Shown piece after piece: positions 1-5,464 of a stretch of DNA of 5,464 bases. Positions within the stretch are counted from its first letter, which is position 1; every line of letters starts with the position of its first letter. The DNA is from Deltaproteobacteria bacterium (GTDB taxonomy: Bacteria; Desulfobacterota; Desulfobacteria; Desulfobacterales; ETH-SRB1), in NCBI GenBank assembly GCA_019309665.1, contig JAFDFV010000138.1:1-5464 (forward strand), given 5' to 3'. Under the pieces are notes generated by a model. It ran no database searches. It worked only from the letters and a program-made list of their open reading frames with translations, and was not told where the DNA came from. The position numbers and the translations under genes are program-made.

Positions 1-117
1 GCTATGATAGCCGGTTCGTTCGGCGGCGGCGGGCATTACAGAGCCGCAGGATTCAATATTGAGTCAACGCTATCTGATATAAAAACACAGATGTTGAACA
101 TTGCTGTTGAACTTTGA
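1..117 (+). CDS. DHH/DHHA1-family phosphoesterase (NrnA-like oligoribonuclease / pAp phosphatase), C-terminal end only
   Basis: Only the last 38 residues and the TGA stop (115-117) are in the window; the gene starts upstream. The visible piece carries a glycine-rich GGGGHYRAAGF motif (visible residues 8-18), the signature of the DHHA1 domain that ends DHH phosphoesterases and contacts the nucleic-acid or nucleotide substrate. Known NrnA proteins degrade 2-5 nt RNA (nanoRNA) and dephosphorylate pAp in the cytoplasm. The place directly before truB is the usual position of an nrnA-type gene in the infB-rbfA-nrnA-truB-rpsO-pnp cluster, which favours NrnA over RecJ. The catalytic DHH domain cannot be seen, so the exact subfamily is inferred from the motif plus context. 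The stop lies 16 nt before the truB start, so the two are probably co-transcribed. Confidence 0.8.
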   Translation, partial: AMIAGSFGGGGHYRAAGFNIESTLSDIKTQMLNIAVEL

Positions 118-133
118 ACCTTTTTTTATACCT

Positions 134-1042
134 ATGAACAAAGAAATAGATGGAGTTATAGTTATTAACAAGCCCGCTAATATAACTTCAGCAAAAGTTG
201 TGGCCATTATAAAAAAACTATTCGGGGCCGGAAAAGTTGGACATGCAGGAACTCTTGATCCGGAAGCAACAGGTGTCCTGCTTTGCTGTATTAATAAAGC
301 AACAAAGCTATCCAGATTTTTTTTAACCGGCAGCAAAAAATATGAAGCTGTACTGCACCTTGGAGTGGAAACAGACACTCAGGATGCCACCGGAAAGATT
401 ATTTCTACAAGTGATGAACTGAATTTTACTGAAAAAACAATTCGAGCTGTATTTAGACAATTTGAAGGAACGATAGAACAGGTTCCACCGGCTTTTTCAG
501 CATTAAAGCACAAAGGTGTCCCATTATACAAGCTTGCGAGAAAAGGTAAATTTGTCAGGAAATCATCAAGAAATGTTTTTATATCGTATAACAAAATATT
601 TAAAATAAATATGCCTTTTATAAGTTTTGAGGTATGCTGTTCTTCAGGTACATATATCAGGACTCTATGTTCAGATATAGGTAAGGAACTTGGCTGCGGT
701 GGACATCTTAAAAAACTTAGAAGAATCGAAAGCAGTGGATTTACAATTAATGAAGCTGTAAACTTATCAGAACTGGAACAGCTATTTTTAACCGGAGCAA
801 TAAATGATAGAATAATATCCATGTCAGATGCCTTGCGTAATATGCCCGAACATATAGCTGATGAATTTCTGAGAAAAAAAATAAAGCACGGCACTATATT
901 AACAACAAAAGAGTTTATGCCACGAAATACAGACAATTTAAAAAATTTTATCAAGATTGTTGATACAAAAAACAATCTCGTTGCAGTGCTTAAATTCAAA
1001 AAAGATAGTAACAGATATAATTACTGCTGTGTGTTTAATTAA
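134..1042 (+). CDS. truB: tRNA pseudouridine(55) synthase TruB
   Basis: The 302-residue protein isomerises uridine 55 in the T-loop of tRNAs to pseudouridine. Family motifs are in order: the start IDGVIVINKP; catalytic-loop GHAGTLDPEATGVL with the nucleophilic Asp at residue 42; KKYEA with the stacking Tyr at about 70; LGVETDTQDATG (76-87); VPPAFSALKHKG (117-128); and GTYIRTL with the conserved Arg at 176, followed by ELGCGGHLKKLRR. Residues from about 240 to the end form the short C-terminal region where PUA-like domains sit. Length is normal for the family. An in-frame TTG at 101 would add 11 residues, but it overlaps the upstream gene and lacks family similarity. The ATG at 134 gives the conventional N-terminus and is preferred. 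No good Shine-Dalgarno precedes it (the upstream stretch is a T-run), so translation may depend on coupling to the gene ending at 117. Confidence 0.96.
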   Translation: MNKEIDGVIVINKPANITSAKVVAIIKKLFGAGKVGHAGTLDPEATGVLLCCINKATKLSRFFLTGSKKYEAVLHLGVETDTQDATGKIISTSDELNFTEKTIRAVFRQFEGTIEQVPPAFSALKHKGVPLYKLARKGKFVRKSSRNVFISYNKIFKINMPFISFEVCCSSGTYIRTLCSDIGKELGCGGHLKKLRRIESSGFTINEAVNLSELEQLFLTGAINDRIISMSDALRNMPEHIADEFLRKKIKHGTILTTKEFMPRNTDNLKNFIKIVDTKNNLVAVLKFKKDSNRYNYCCVFN

Positions 1043-1049
1043 AACTTAT

Positions 1050-1173
1050 GTAATAGCCACTAAGGCACAAAGAAGGGATATGATTTACAAATTCCTAAAT
1101 TCTCAAATTATGAATTATAAGAAAATTATATTATAATCTTGCTGTCTTAGTGTCTTTGTGGCTAAACTATTAC
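1050..1173. repeat. Imperfect inverted-repeat element built of CACNAAGR octamers, between truB and rpsO
   Basis: The spacer from 1043 to 1203 has no gene. Its arms are 1056-1072 (GCCACTAAGGCACAAAG) and 1146-1162, whose reverse complement is GCCACAAAGACACTAAG, matching at 14 of 17 positions. Outside them, GTAATA (1050-1055) is mirrored by TATTAC (1168-1173), with five extra bases on the right side. Each arm reads as tandem octamers of the form CACNAAGR. The middle is very AT-rich and holds a smaller palindrome, ATTATAA (1114-1120) against TTATAAT (1131-1137). No T-run follows the right arm, so it is not a standard intrinsic terminator. Similar CACNAAGR-type spacer repeats recur in many environmental bacterial genomes, but their function is not settled to my knowledge. 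It could fold in RNA as a long imperfect hairpin, or be a degenerate non-coding mobile element. Confidence 0.75.
1132..1137 (+). promoter_or_regulatory. Possible -10 box (TATAAT) for rpsO inside the octamer repeat element
   Basis: This is an exact TATAAT, 66 nt before the rpsO start. The best -35-like hexamer at an 18-nt spacing is TTATGA (1108-1113), matching TTGACA at only three positions. The region is AT-rich, so a chance match is likely. It is listed because rpsO often has its own promoter after truB in other bacteria. Confidence 0.2.
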
Positions 1174-1190
1174 GATATTATTTAAAAAAT

Positions 1191-1196
1191 AGGAGG
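1191..1196 (+). promoter_or_regulatory. Strong Shine-Dalgarno site of rpsO
   Basis: A full AGGAGG lies 7 nt before the GTG at 1204. It decides the start: the GTG gives the standard 89-residue S15 with the usual short N-terminus, and a perfect SD compensates for the weaker start codon, as expected for a ribosomal protein. Confidence 0.9.
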
Positions 1197-1203
1197 CAAA
1201 AAA

Positions 1204-1473
1204 GTGGTTTTAACTGTGGAAGATAAAAAGAAGCTTATTGAGCAATATAAATTGCACGAAACAGATACAGGTTCACCTGAGGTTCAAGTCGGGCTTCTTA
1301 CACATCGTATTTCTTATCTTACCGAGCACTTAAAGGTTCATAAAAAAGATCATCACTCCCGAAGGGGTTTGTTGATTTTAGTCGGCAGACGCCGCAAACT
1401 ATTAAACTATGTAAAAAACAATGATGTAAAAAGATATCGGACAATCATTGCAGACCTGGGGCTTAGAAGATAG
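1204..1473 (+). CDS. rpsO: 30S ribosomal protein S15
   Basis: The 89-residue protein has the standard length of bacterial S15, a primary 16S rRNA-binding protein that organises the platform of the small subunit and contributes to a bridge with the 50S subunit. The sequence shows the family core: HETDTGSPEVQ (residues 18-28), LTHRISYLTEHLKVHKKDHHSRRGLL, then RRRKLLNYV and the C-terminal LGLRR. The His-His-Ser-Arg-Arg stretch is the rRNA-contacting loop. It starts with GTG behind a perfect Shine-Dalgarno and ends with TAG. It lies between truB and pnp as in many bacteria. S15 is known to repress its own translation in several lineages through different mRNA structures; none of the known structures can be recognised in the leader here. 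A heptad-repeat element starts on the base after the stop codon. Confidence 0.98.
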   Translation: MVLTVEDKKKLIEQYKLHETDTGSPEVQVGLLTHRISYLTEHLKVHKKDHHSRRGLLILVGRRRKLLNYVKNNDVKRYRTIIADLGLRR

Positions 1474-1565
1474 GTAACCGTTTACGGTTAACAGTTTGCA
1501 GTTAACGGTTGATCAAAACATAAAAGCAATCAGTCGTTGCATATTAAAAAACCGTAAACCGTGGC
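1474..1565. repeat. Heptad-repeat element, copy 1 (rpsO-pnp spacer)
   Basis: The element starts on the base after the rpsO stop. Its left part is a run of 7-nt units: GTAACCG, TTTACGG, TTAACAG, TTTGCAG, TTAACGG (1474-1508), followed by TTGATCAAAACATAAAA (1509-1525). The right arm ACCGTAAACCGT (1551-1562) is the reverse complement of 1477-1488 at 11 of 12 positions, so the whole can fold as a hairpin with a long loop. Bases 1501-1525 are identical to 5027-5051 in the same orientation. Relative to copy 2 it lacks one heptad and has a longer, different segment (1526-1550) before the right arm. No T-run follows, so it is not a canonical terminator. It has no coding potential. Confidence 0.85.
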
Positions 1566-1585
1566 TAAAATAGACATAATCGCTT

Positions 1586-1591
1586 TATAAT
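1586..1591 (+). promoter_or_regulatory. Possible -10 box (TATAAT) for pnp
   Basis: An exact TATAAT lies 67 nt before the pnp start, just downstream of the heptad element. A poor -35-like hexamer, TGGCTA (1562-1567), sits at an 18-nt spacing and matches TTGACA at three positions; it overlaps the last base of the repeat's right arm. pnp often has its own promoter between rpsO and pnp in other bacteria, which makes the place plausible, but the sequence evidence is weak. Confidence 0.3.
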
Positions 1592-1594
1592 CAG

Positions 1595-1649
1595 CAAACA
1601 AAAAGATGCAGGAAGTTCTGAATAGTTATTTATTTGAACTTGTTGTTTG
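1595..1649 (+). promoter_or_regulatory. Possible stem in the pnp leader reaching the Shine-Dalgarno
   Basis: CAAACAAAAAG (1595-1605) is complementary to CTTGTTGTTTG (1639-1649) at 10 of 11 positions, and the last pairing base is the first G of the GGAG Shine-Dalgarno. An alternative pairing of AAGTTC (1613-1618) with GAACTT (1636-1641) shares the right side and would exclude it in part. Enterobacterial pnp leaders carry a hairpin cut by RNase III and used in autoregulation. This stem is AT-rich and weak, so a similar role here is only a hypothesis. Confidence 0.2.
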
Positions 1650-1652
1650 GAG
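1649..1652 (+). promoter_or_regulatory. Shine-Dalgarno site of pnp
   Basis: GGAG sits 6 nt before the ATG at 1659. It rules against the in-frame TTG at 1647, which overlaps the site itself and would add four residues not expected in the family. Confidence 0.75.
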
Positions 1653-1658
1653 ATAAAT

Positions 1659-3746
1659 ATGAAAAATTTACTTAAAACAGAAGTCGGCGGAAAGACTCTT
1701 AGCATACAGACCGGAAAAGTTGCTAAACAGGCTTCCGGTTCAGTTACGGTTCAATATGGAGAAACTATTGTACTGGTTTCAGTTGTATCCGCTTATGAAG
1801 GTAAAACAGTATCTTTTTTACCACTTACAGTTGAATATCAGGAAAAAATTTACGCGGCAGGCAGGATACCTGGTAATTATTTCAGGCGCGAAATTGGAAG
1901 GCCATCTGAAAAAGAAACATTAACCGCCCGCCTTATTGATCGGCCCATAAGGCCTCTTTTTCCTAAAAAATATAATTACGAAACGCAAGTTATTGCAACA
2001 GTATTATCTATGGATCAGGAAAATGATCCTGATATCCTGGCACTGATAGGAGCCTCTACTGCGCTTGAAATATCAGACATTCCATTTGAAGGCCCGATTG
2101 CATCTGTCCGTGTAGGACGAATAGATGGTGAATTAATAATCAATCCAACAATCAGTGAATGTGAAAAGAGCGATCTTAATATCATTGTTGCAGGTTCAAA
2201 AACCGGCGTAGTAATGGTCGAGGGCGGAGGTAATTTAATAAGCGAAGAAGATATGCTTGAAGCCATATTCTTTGGTCATAAAGAAATGCAACCGATCATA
2301 GATTTGCAGGTAAAACTAAAAGAGATTGCCGGTGTACCTAAACGTCCTTTTACCGCGCCTGAAAAAGACGAAATGCTGGTAAAAAAAGTTGAGGCGGCAG
2401 CCCATTCAAAATTGCGTGAAGCAATAGTTATACCAGAGAAAATTAAACGTCGAACCGCTCTTCGTAACCTTAAATCTGAGATATTTGAAAATCTTGGTGA
2501 AGAATACGCTGATCGCAGGGAAGAAGTCTACGACATTTTTCAGGACTTGCAAAAAACAATCAGCAGAGAACTTATTCTGAAAGAAGGGCGGAGAATTGAT
2601 AACAGGAAATTTGATGAAATAAGGCCGATTACTTGCGAAGTCGGCATTCTGCCAAGGCCGCACGGCAGCGCCTTGTTTACAAGAGGAGAAACTCAGGTAT
2701 TGGGAATTATGACTCTTGGTTCCGGCCCGGATGAACAAAGGGTCGAAACACTCAGTGGGGAAGAACTCAGGCCATTCATGCTTCATTACAATTTCCCTCC
2801 TTATTCAGTTGGTGAAGTAAAACGAATTGGCGGCCCAAGCCGAAGAGATATCGGACATGGCGGACTGTCAACCAGAGCTATTGAAAAAGTGCTTCCGGAT
2901 AAAAAAGACTTTGATTATACAATTCGTATAGTATCAGAAGTGCTGGAATCAAACGGCTCTTCATCGATGGGTACAGTATGTTCTGGAATTCTGGCTCTTA
3001 TGGACGGTGGAGTCCCGATTAAATCACCTGTTTCCGGGATTGCAATGGGACTTGTAAAAGAAGGGGATGATGTGATTATCCTGTCGGATATACTCGGCGA
3101 TGAAGATCAAGCCGGAGACATGGATTTTAAGGTCGCCGGCACATGTGACGGCATAACAGCCTTGCAGATGGATATTAAAATTCACGAACTTTCAAAGGAC
3201 ATAATGCAGAAAGCTCTTGAGCAGGCCCGTACCGGCAGACATTTTATTCTTGATAAAATGCTTGAAGCTTTAAAAGAACCCCGCGAGGAAATTTCCCCTC
3301 ATGCTCCAAAAATAATTACCATAAAGATTAATCCTGACAAAATAAGAGAAATAATAGGGCCTGGAGGAAAAACCATTCGGGCAATGCAGAGCGAGACAAA
3401 TACCAGAATAGAAATAGATGATACAGGCCTTGTTAAAATCGCCGCAGTTTCCGAAAAAGAAGCAGATGCAGCATTGGAAATGATCAAGGAAATCACAAGA
3501 GAGCCCGAGGTCGGAGTTATTTATGAAGGTACTGTCGTAAAGATAATGGACTTTGGGGCATTCGTTCAGATAATGCCCAACGTGGATGGACTTGTGCACA
3601 TTTCACAACTTGCTCCACATCGCGTAGCAAAAGTTACGGATATAGTTAAGGAAGGAGAGAAAATAAAGGTCAAGGTTCTTGAAGTAAAAGACGGGAAAAT
3701 ACGCCTGAGTCGCAAAGCGGTTATAGAAGAGAAAAAAAATGGATGA
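1659..3746 (+). CDS. pnp: Polyribonucleotide nucleotidyltransferase (PNPase)
   Basis: The 695-residue cytoplasmic enzyme degrades RNA 3' to 5' using phosphate, releasing nucleoside diphosphates. Known relatives act as a trimeric ring, often with RNase E or a helicase. The full domain order is present: first RNase PH-like domain (about 10-145) with FRREIGRPSEKETLTARLIDRPIRPLFP (75-102); a helical linker (about 240-305); second RNase PH-like domain (about 310-540); KH domain with the GPGGKTIR loop (567-574); and S1 domain (about 617-688) with DFGAFVQI, GLVHISQLA and the ending RLSRKA. By alignment to the E. coli enzyme, the catalytic and metal residues are Asp483, Asp489 and Lys491 in GDEDQAGDMDFK. 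The phosphate-binding region includes Arg395, Arg396 and His400 in PSRRDIGHGG and the SNGSSSMG loop at 431-438. Nothing is truncated, and length is normal for the family. Its last 8 nt overlap the start of the M16 peptidase gene. Confidence 0.98.
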   Translation: MKNLLKTEVGGKTLSIQTGKVAKQASGSVTVQYGETIVLVSVVSAYEGKTVSFLPLTVEYQEKIYAAGRIPGNYFRREIGRPSEKETLTARLIDRPIRPLFPKKYNYETQVIATVLSMDQENDPDILALIGASTALEISDIPFEGPIASVRVGRIDGELIINPTISECEKSDLNIIVAGSKTGVVMVEGGGNLISEEDMLEAIFFGHKEMQPIIDLQVKLKEIAGVPKRPFTAPEKDEMLVKKVEAAAHSKLREAIVIPEKIKRRTALRNLKSEIFENLGEEYADRREEVYDIFQDLQKTISRELILKEGRRIDNRKFDEIRPITCEVGILPRPHGSALFTRGETQVLGIMTLGSGPDEQRVETLSGEELRPFMLHYNFPPYSVGEVKRIGGPSRRDIGHGGLSTRAIEKVLPDKKDFDYTIRIVSEVLESNGSSSMGTVCSGILALMDGGVPIKSPVSGIAMGLVKEGDDVIILSDILGDEDQAGDMDFKVAGTCDGITALQMDIKIHELSKDIMQKALEQARTGRHFILDKMLEALKEPREEISPHAPKIITIKINPDKIREIIGPGGKTIRAMQSETNTRIEIDDTGLVKIAAVSEKEADAALEMIKEITREPEVGVIYEGTVVKIMDFGAFVQIMPNVDGLVHISQLAPHRVAKVTDIVKEGEKIKVKVLEVKDGKIRLSRKAVIEEKKNG

Positions 3747-5010
3747 AATAGCAAATAACACCATTCTTAATAACGGCATCAGGATTTTATCCAAAAAAAT
3801 ACCCCAAGCCCGCAGTGTTTCAATGGGAGTCTGGGTAAATGTTGGAGCCAGAGATGAAACTTTATCAGAAAACGGGCTTTCTCATTTTATTGAACACATG
3901 ATCTTTAAGGGAACAAAGAAACGGTCGGCCCTTCAGATAGCTAAGGAATTCGACTCTATCGGCGGTAATACAAACGCGTTTACAACCATGGAAAACACCT
4001 GTTACCATGCAAAGGTAATGGACACACACCTGGATACCATGGTTGATGTTCTTTCTGATATATTTTTATACTCAGCATTTGAATCAAAAGAGGTTGAAAA
4101 AGAACGGACAGTTATATTCCAGGAAATTGGAATGACCGAAGACACCCCGGATGAATACATCCACACTCTTTCAGGAAATACTTACTGGGGAGATAACCCT
4201 TTAGGGCGATCAATACTTGGTCCTCGAGAGAACATTTTAAGTTTCGATTCTGAAACCATCAGGGAATTTTTTTCCCGGCTTTATCAGCCCGAACGTATCT
4301 TGATATCTGCCGCAGGCAACATAGAGCATGATCACTTTGTCAATTTAGTAGGACATCAATTTGAATCAATTAATGCAGGCAATAGCTTCCCTGTTCGTGT
4401 AACCCCAACCGGCCAATCTAAAGTTACCATCCATTCCAAGGATCTTGAGCAGATTCATATCTGCATGGACACAAAAGGTCTATCAATTACCGATCCAAAA
4501 CGTTATACCTTTTCACTGATTAATACCATACTCGGTGGGAACATGAGTTCAAGGCTCTTCCAGCAAATTCGTGAAAATAGAGGGCTCGCCTACTCTATCT
4601 ATTCTTTTATATCATCTCATGTTGATACGGGTATGTGCGGAGTCTACGTTGGAGTCGATCCTAAAAATGCTAAACAAAGCATAGAAGTCATTCTAAGTGA
4701 GATGTTAAAACTTAAAAAAATACCTGTTGACTCAACTGAGCTGCGAAGTGCAAAGGAATATACAAAAGGCAACCTCATGCTTGCATCAGAAAGTATCGAC
4801 AACCAGATGGTTCGGTTGGCTCAAAATGAAATCCATTTTGGTCGATATATTCCTTTACAGGAAGTTGTGAATAAAATAGAAGAAGTCACAGCAGATGATA
4901 TTATTGATTTAGCATCAACCCTTTTTGATAATGACCAGCTTGCAATTACCATGCTTGGCCCCGTTCCCGACAAAAAGGAATACGAAGATATATTAACCGC
5001 TCACGGTTAA
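3739..5010 (+). CDS. M16 family zinc metallopeptidase (processing-peptidase-like, HxxEH)
   Basis: The 423-residue protein has the length of single two-domain bacterial M16B peptidases related to the mitochondrial processing peptidase beta subunit. The inverted zinc motif HFIEH is at residues 49-53 (His49, His53 ligands; Glu52 catalytic), and the third ligand is Glu129 in FQEIGM, 76 residues after His53, as usual for the family. NTNAFTTMENTCYH (77-90) is the conserved strand after the motif. The second domain carries GGNMSSRLFQQIRENRGLAYSIYSF (266-290), the conserved M16 Arg/Tyr region. No signal peptide or membrane segment is seen, so it is probably cytoplasmic; substrates are unknown. The ATG overlaps the pnp end by 8 nt (ATGGATGA), with GAAGAG at 3726-3731 as a modest Shine-Dalgarno, so translation is probably coupled. 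The pnp-M16-dut order is common in related bacteria. The last four codons and TAA stop lie inside a repeat element, so the C-terminal THR-ALA-HIS-GLY may not be ancestral. Confidence 0.95.
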   Translation: MDEIANNTILNNGIRILSKKIPQARSVSMGVWVNVGARDETLSENGLSHFIEHMIFKGTKKRSALQIAKEFDSIGGNTNAFTTMENTCYHAKVMDTHLDTMVDVLSDIFLYSAFESKEVEKERTVIFQEIGMTEDTPDEYIHTLSGNTYWGDNPLGRSILGPRENILSFDSETIREFFSRLYQPERILISAAGNIEHDHFVNLVGHQFESINAGNSFPVRVTPTGQSKVTIHSKDLEQIHICMDTKGLSITDPKRYTFSLINTILGGNMSSRLFQQIRENRGLAYSIYSFISSHVDTGMCGVYVGVDPKNAKQSIEVILSEMLKLKKIPVDSTELRSAKEYTKGNLMLASESIDNQMVRLAQNEIHFGRYIPLQEVVNKIEEVTADDIIDLASTLFDNDQLAITMLGPVPDKKEYEDILTAHG

Positions 5011-5088
5011 CAGTTTACAGTTAGCGGTTAACGGTTGATCAAAACATAAAACAATTAACTGTAAACCGTGAGCGGTGAACTGTGAACC
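4993..5088. repeat. Heptad-repeat element, copy 2 (M16 peptidase-dut junction)
   Basis: The left part consists of 7-nt units: TTAACCG, CTCACGG, TTAACAG, TTTACAG, TTAGCGG, TTAACGG (4993-5034), followed by TTGATCAAAACATAAAA (5035-5051). This is copy 1 with one extra heptad (TTAGCGG). The right part is the same kind of heptad on the other strand: TTAACTG, TAAACCG, TGAGCGG, TGAACTG, TGAACC (5055-5087). The arms 4997-5015 and 5057-5075 are reverse complements at 18 of 19 positions, around a 41-nt loop, giving a strong potential hairpin. No T-run follows. The element covers the last codons and stop of the peptidase gene (TAA at 5008-5010) and the GTG start of dut (5082). Confidence 0.88.
5074..5078 (+). 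promoter_or_regulatory. SD-like GGTGA before dut, contributed by the repeat
   Basis: GGTGA, complementary to the 16S rRNA 3' end, lies only 3 nt before the GTG at 5082, shorter than ideal. It is part of the repeat heptads TGAGCGG and TGAACTG. A GAG at 5070-5072 (spacing 9) is the other, weaker candidate. Either way initiation at dut looks weak. Confidence 0.35.
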
Positions 5089-5464
5089 ATATTCCTACTA
5101 TTAAACTGCTTCGCATCAGGCCAAACGATGATGCAGATATACATCTACCGCGCTACATGACCCCACACTCTGCAGGAATGGATATATATGCAGCCGTCAA
5201 AAAAGATACCGTTCTTGAAAAAGGCGAAATCGCTTTGATTCCCACAGGTTTTGCCATGGCCATTCCAGAAGGATTTGAAGCTCAGATCCGCCCAAGAAGC
5301 GGCTTGGCGGTTAAGCATGGTATCGGCCTTATAAATTCACCTGGTACAATTGACTCTGACTATCGAGGAGAGGTAATGATCCCGGCTATAAACCTCGGCA
5401 CTAAAAAATATACTCTTAAAAGAGGTGACAGAATTGCCCAGATGATCATAAAAAGAGTTTATCA
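5082..5464 (+). CDS. dut: dUTP diphosphatase (dUTPase), 3' end cut by the window
   Basis: The enzyme hydrolyses dUTP to dUMP and pyrophosphate, keeping uracil out of DNA and feeding dTMP synthesis; family members are homotrimers with shared active sites. The 127 visible residues hold four of the five dUTPase motifs: AGMDIYA (31-37), RPRSGLAVKHGI (70-81, Ser73), GTIDSDYRGEV (88-98, catalytic Asp91 and sugar-checking Tyr94) and RGDRIAQMII (114-123). Motif 5, the glycine-rich C-terminal arm, lies beyond the window; family members are about 150 residues. The start is set by elimination: a TGA in frame at 5076 blocks extension, the next ATG (5157) would remove the first beta strand, and the GTG at 5082 gives a normal N-terminus before IKLLRIRP. 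That GTG lies in the right arm of the heptad repeat. An unusual start such as ATT at 5091 or 5100 cannot be excluded. Confidence 0.93.
   Translation, partial: MNHIPTIKLLRIRPNDDADIHLPRYMTPHSAGMDIYAAVKKDTVLEKGEIALIPTGFAMAIPEGFEAQIRPRSGLAVKHGIGLINSPGTIDSDYRGEVMIPAINLGTKKYTLKRGDRIAQMIIKRVY

Noticed and set aside
101..133. Longer TruB with a TTG start at 101
   Set aside because: It overlaps the end of the upstream DHH gene, has no Shine-Dalgarno and adds residues absent from the family; the ATG at 134 fits better.
118..133. T-run after the DHH gene as a terminator tail
   Set aside because: The T-run (TTTTTTT) is not preceded by a GC-rich hairpin, and the truB start follows within a few bases.
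379..999. A 206-codon open frame on the minus strand within truB, and similar minus-strand frames within pnp
   Set aside because: They lie antisense to genes with full family motifs, show no recognisable motif or ribosome-binding site, and are explained as shadows of the coding strand.
1081..1140. Small gene or structured RNA in the AT-rich centre of the truB-rpsO spacer
   Set aside because: There is no reading frame with a ribosome-binding site and no recognisable RNA family; the palindromes are short and AT-only.
1474..1515. Short regularly spaced units that could suggest a CRISPR array
   Set aside because: The units are 7 nt, contiguous, without spacers and degenerate; there is no 25-40 nt repeat with unique spacers and no cas gene.
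1647..1658. Longer PNPase with a TTG start at 1647
   Set aside because: The TTG overlaps the GGAG Shine-Dalgarno that serves the ATG at 1659.
4997..5075. Intrinsic terminator after the M16 peptidase gene
   Set aside because: The stem is strong, but the loop is 41 nt and no T-run follows; the sequence continues straight into dut. The same objection holds for the hairpins at 1050-1173 and 1477-1562.

Overview
The window is a housekeeping stretch of a bacterial chromosome with AT-leaning base use. All genes lie on the + strand. In order they are: the 3' end of a DHH/DHHA1-family phosphoesterase (NrnA/RecJ-like), truB, rpsO, pnp, an M16 (HxxEH) zinc peptidase, and the 5' part of dut. This order is one I associate with Desulfobacterota (former Deltaproteobacteria). 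The moderate-to-low GC and the TruB and PNPase sequence style (for example YFRREIGRPSEKE in PNPase) fit Desulfobacterales or a relative. The taxonomic call is an inference from gene order and protein style, not from a search.

Layout: 1-117 is the end of the DHH phosphoesterase. 134-1042 is truB, with only a 16-nt gap before it. 1043-1203 is a spacer dominated by an imperfect inverted repeat of CACNAAGR octamers. 1204-1473 is rpsO, GTG start with a strong Shine-Dalgarno. 1474-1658 is a spacer with a heptad-repeat element directly after the rpsO stop, then a probable pnp leader. 1659-3746 is pnp. 3739-5010 is the M16 peptidase, overlapping pnp by 8 nt. 4993-5088 is a second, longer copy of the heptad element, which runs through the M16 stop codon and supplies the GTG start of dut. 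5082-5464 is dut, cut by the window edge before its last motif. No spacer exceeds 300 bases.

Functionally, the left side is translation and RNA metabolism: tRNA pseudouridine-55 synthase, ribosomal protein S15, the 3'-5' phosphorolytic exoribonuclease PNPase, and an NrnA-type enzyme that in known family members degrades the very short oligonucleotides left by exonucleases. The M16 peptidase is translationally coupled to pnp but its substrate is unknown. dut cleans dUTP from the nucleotide pool.

I found no new defence, mobile or biosynthetic system. What deserves attention is the spacers. All three carry inverted-repeat elements that begin at, just after or inside the stop codon of the preceding gene. 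Two of them are clear copies of one heptad-based element sharing 25 identical bases, and one of these appears to have been recruited into the coding ends of its two neighbours.
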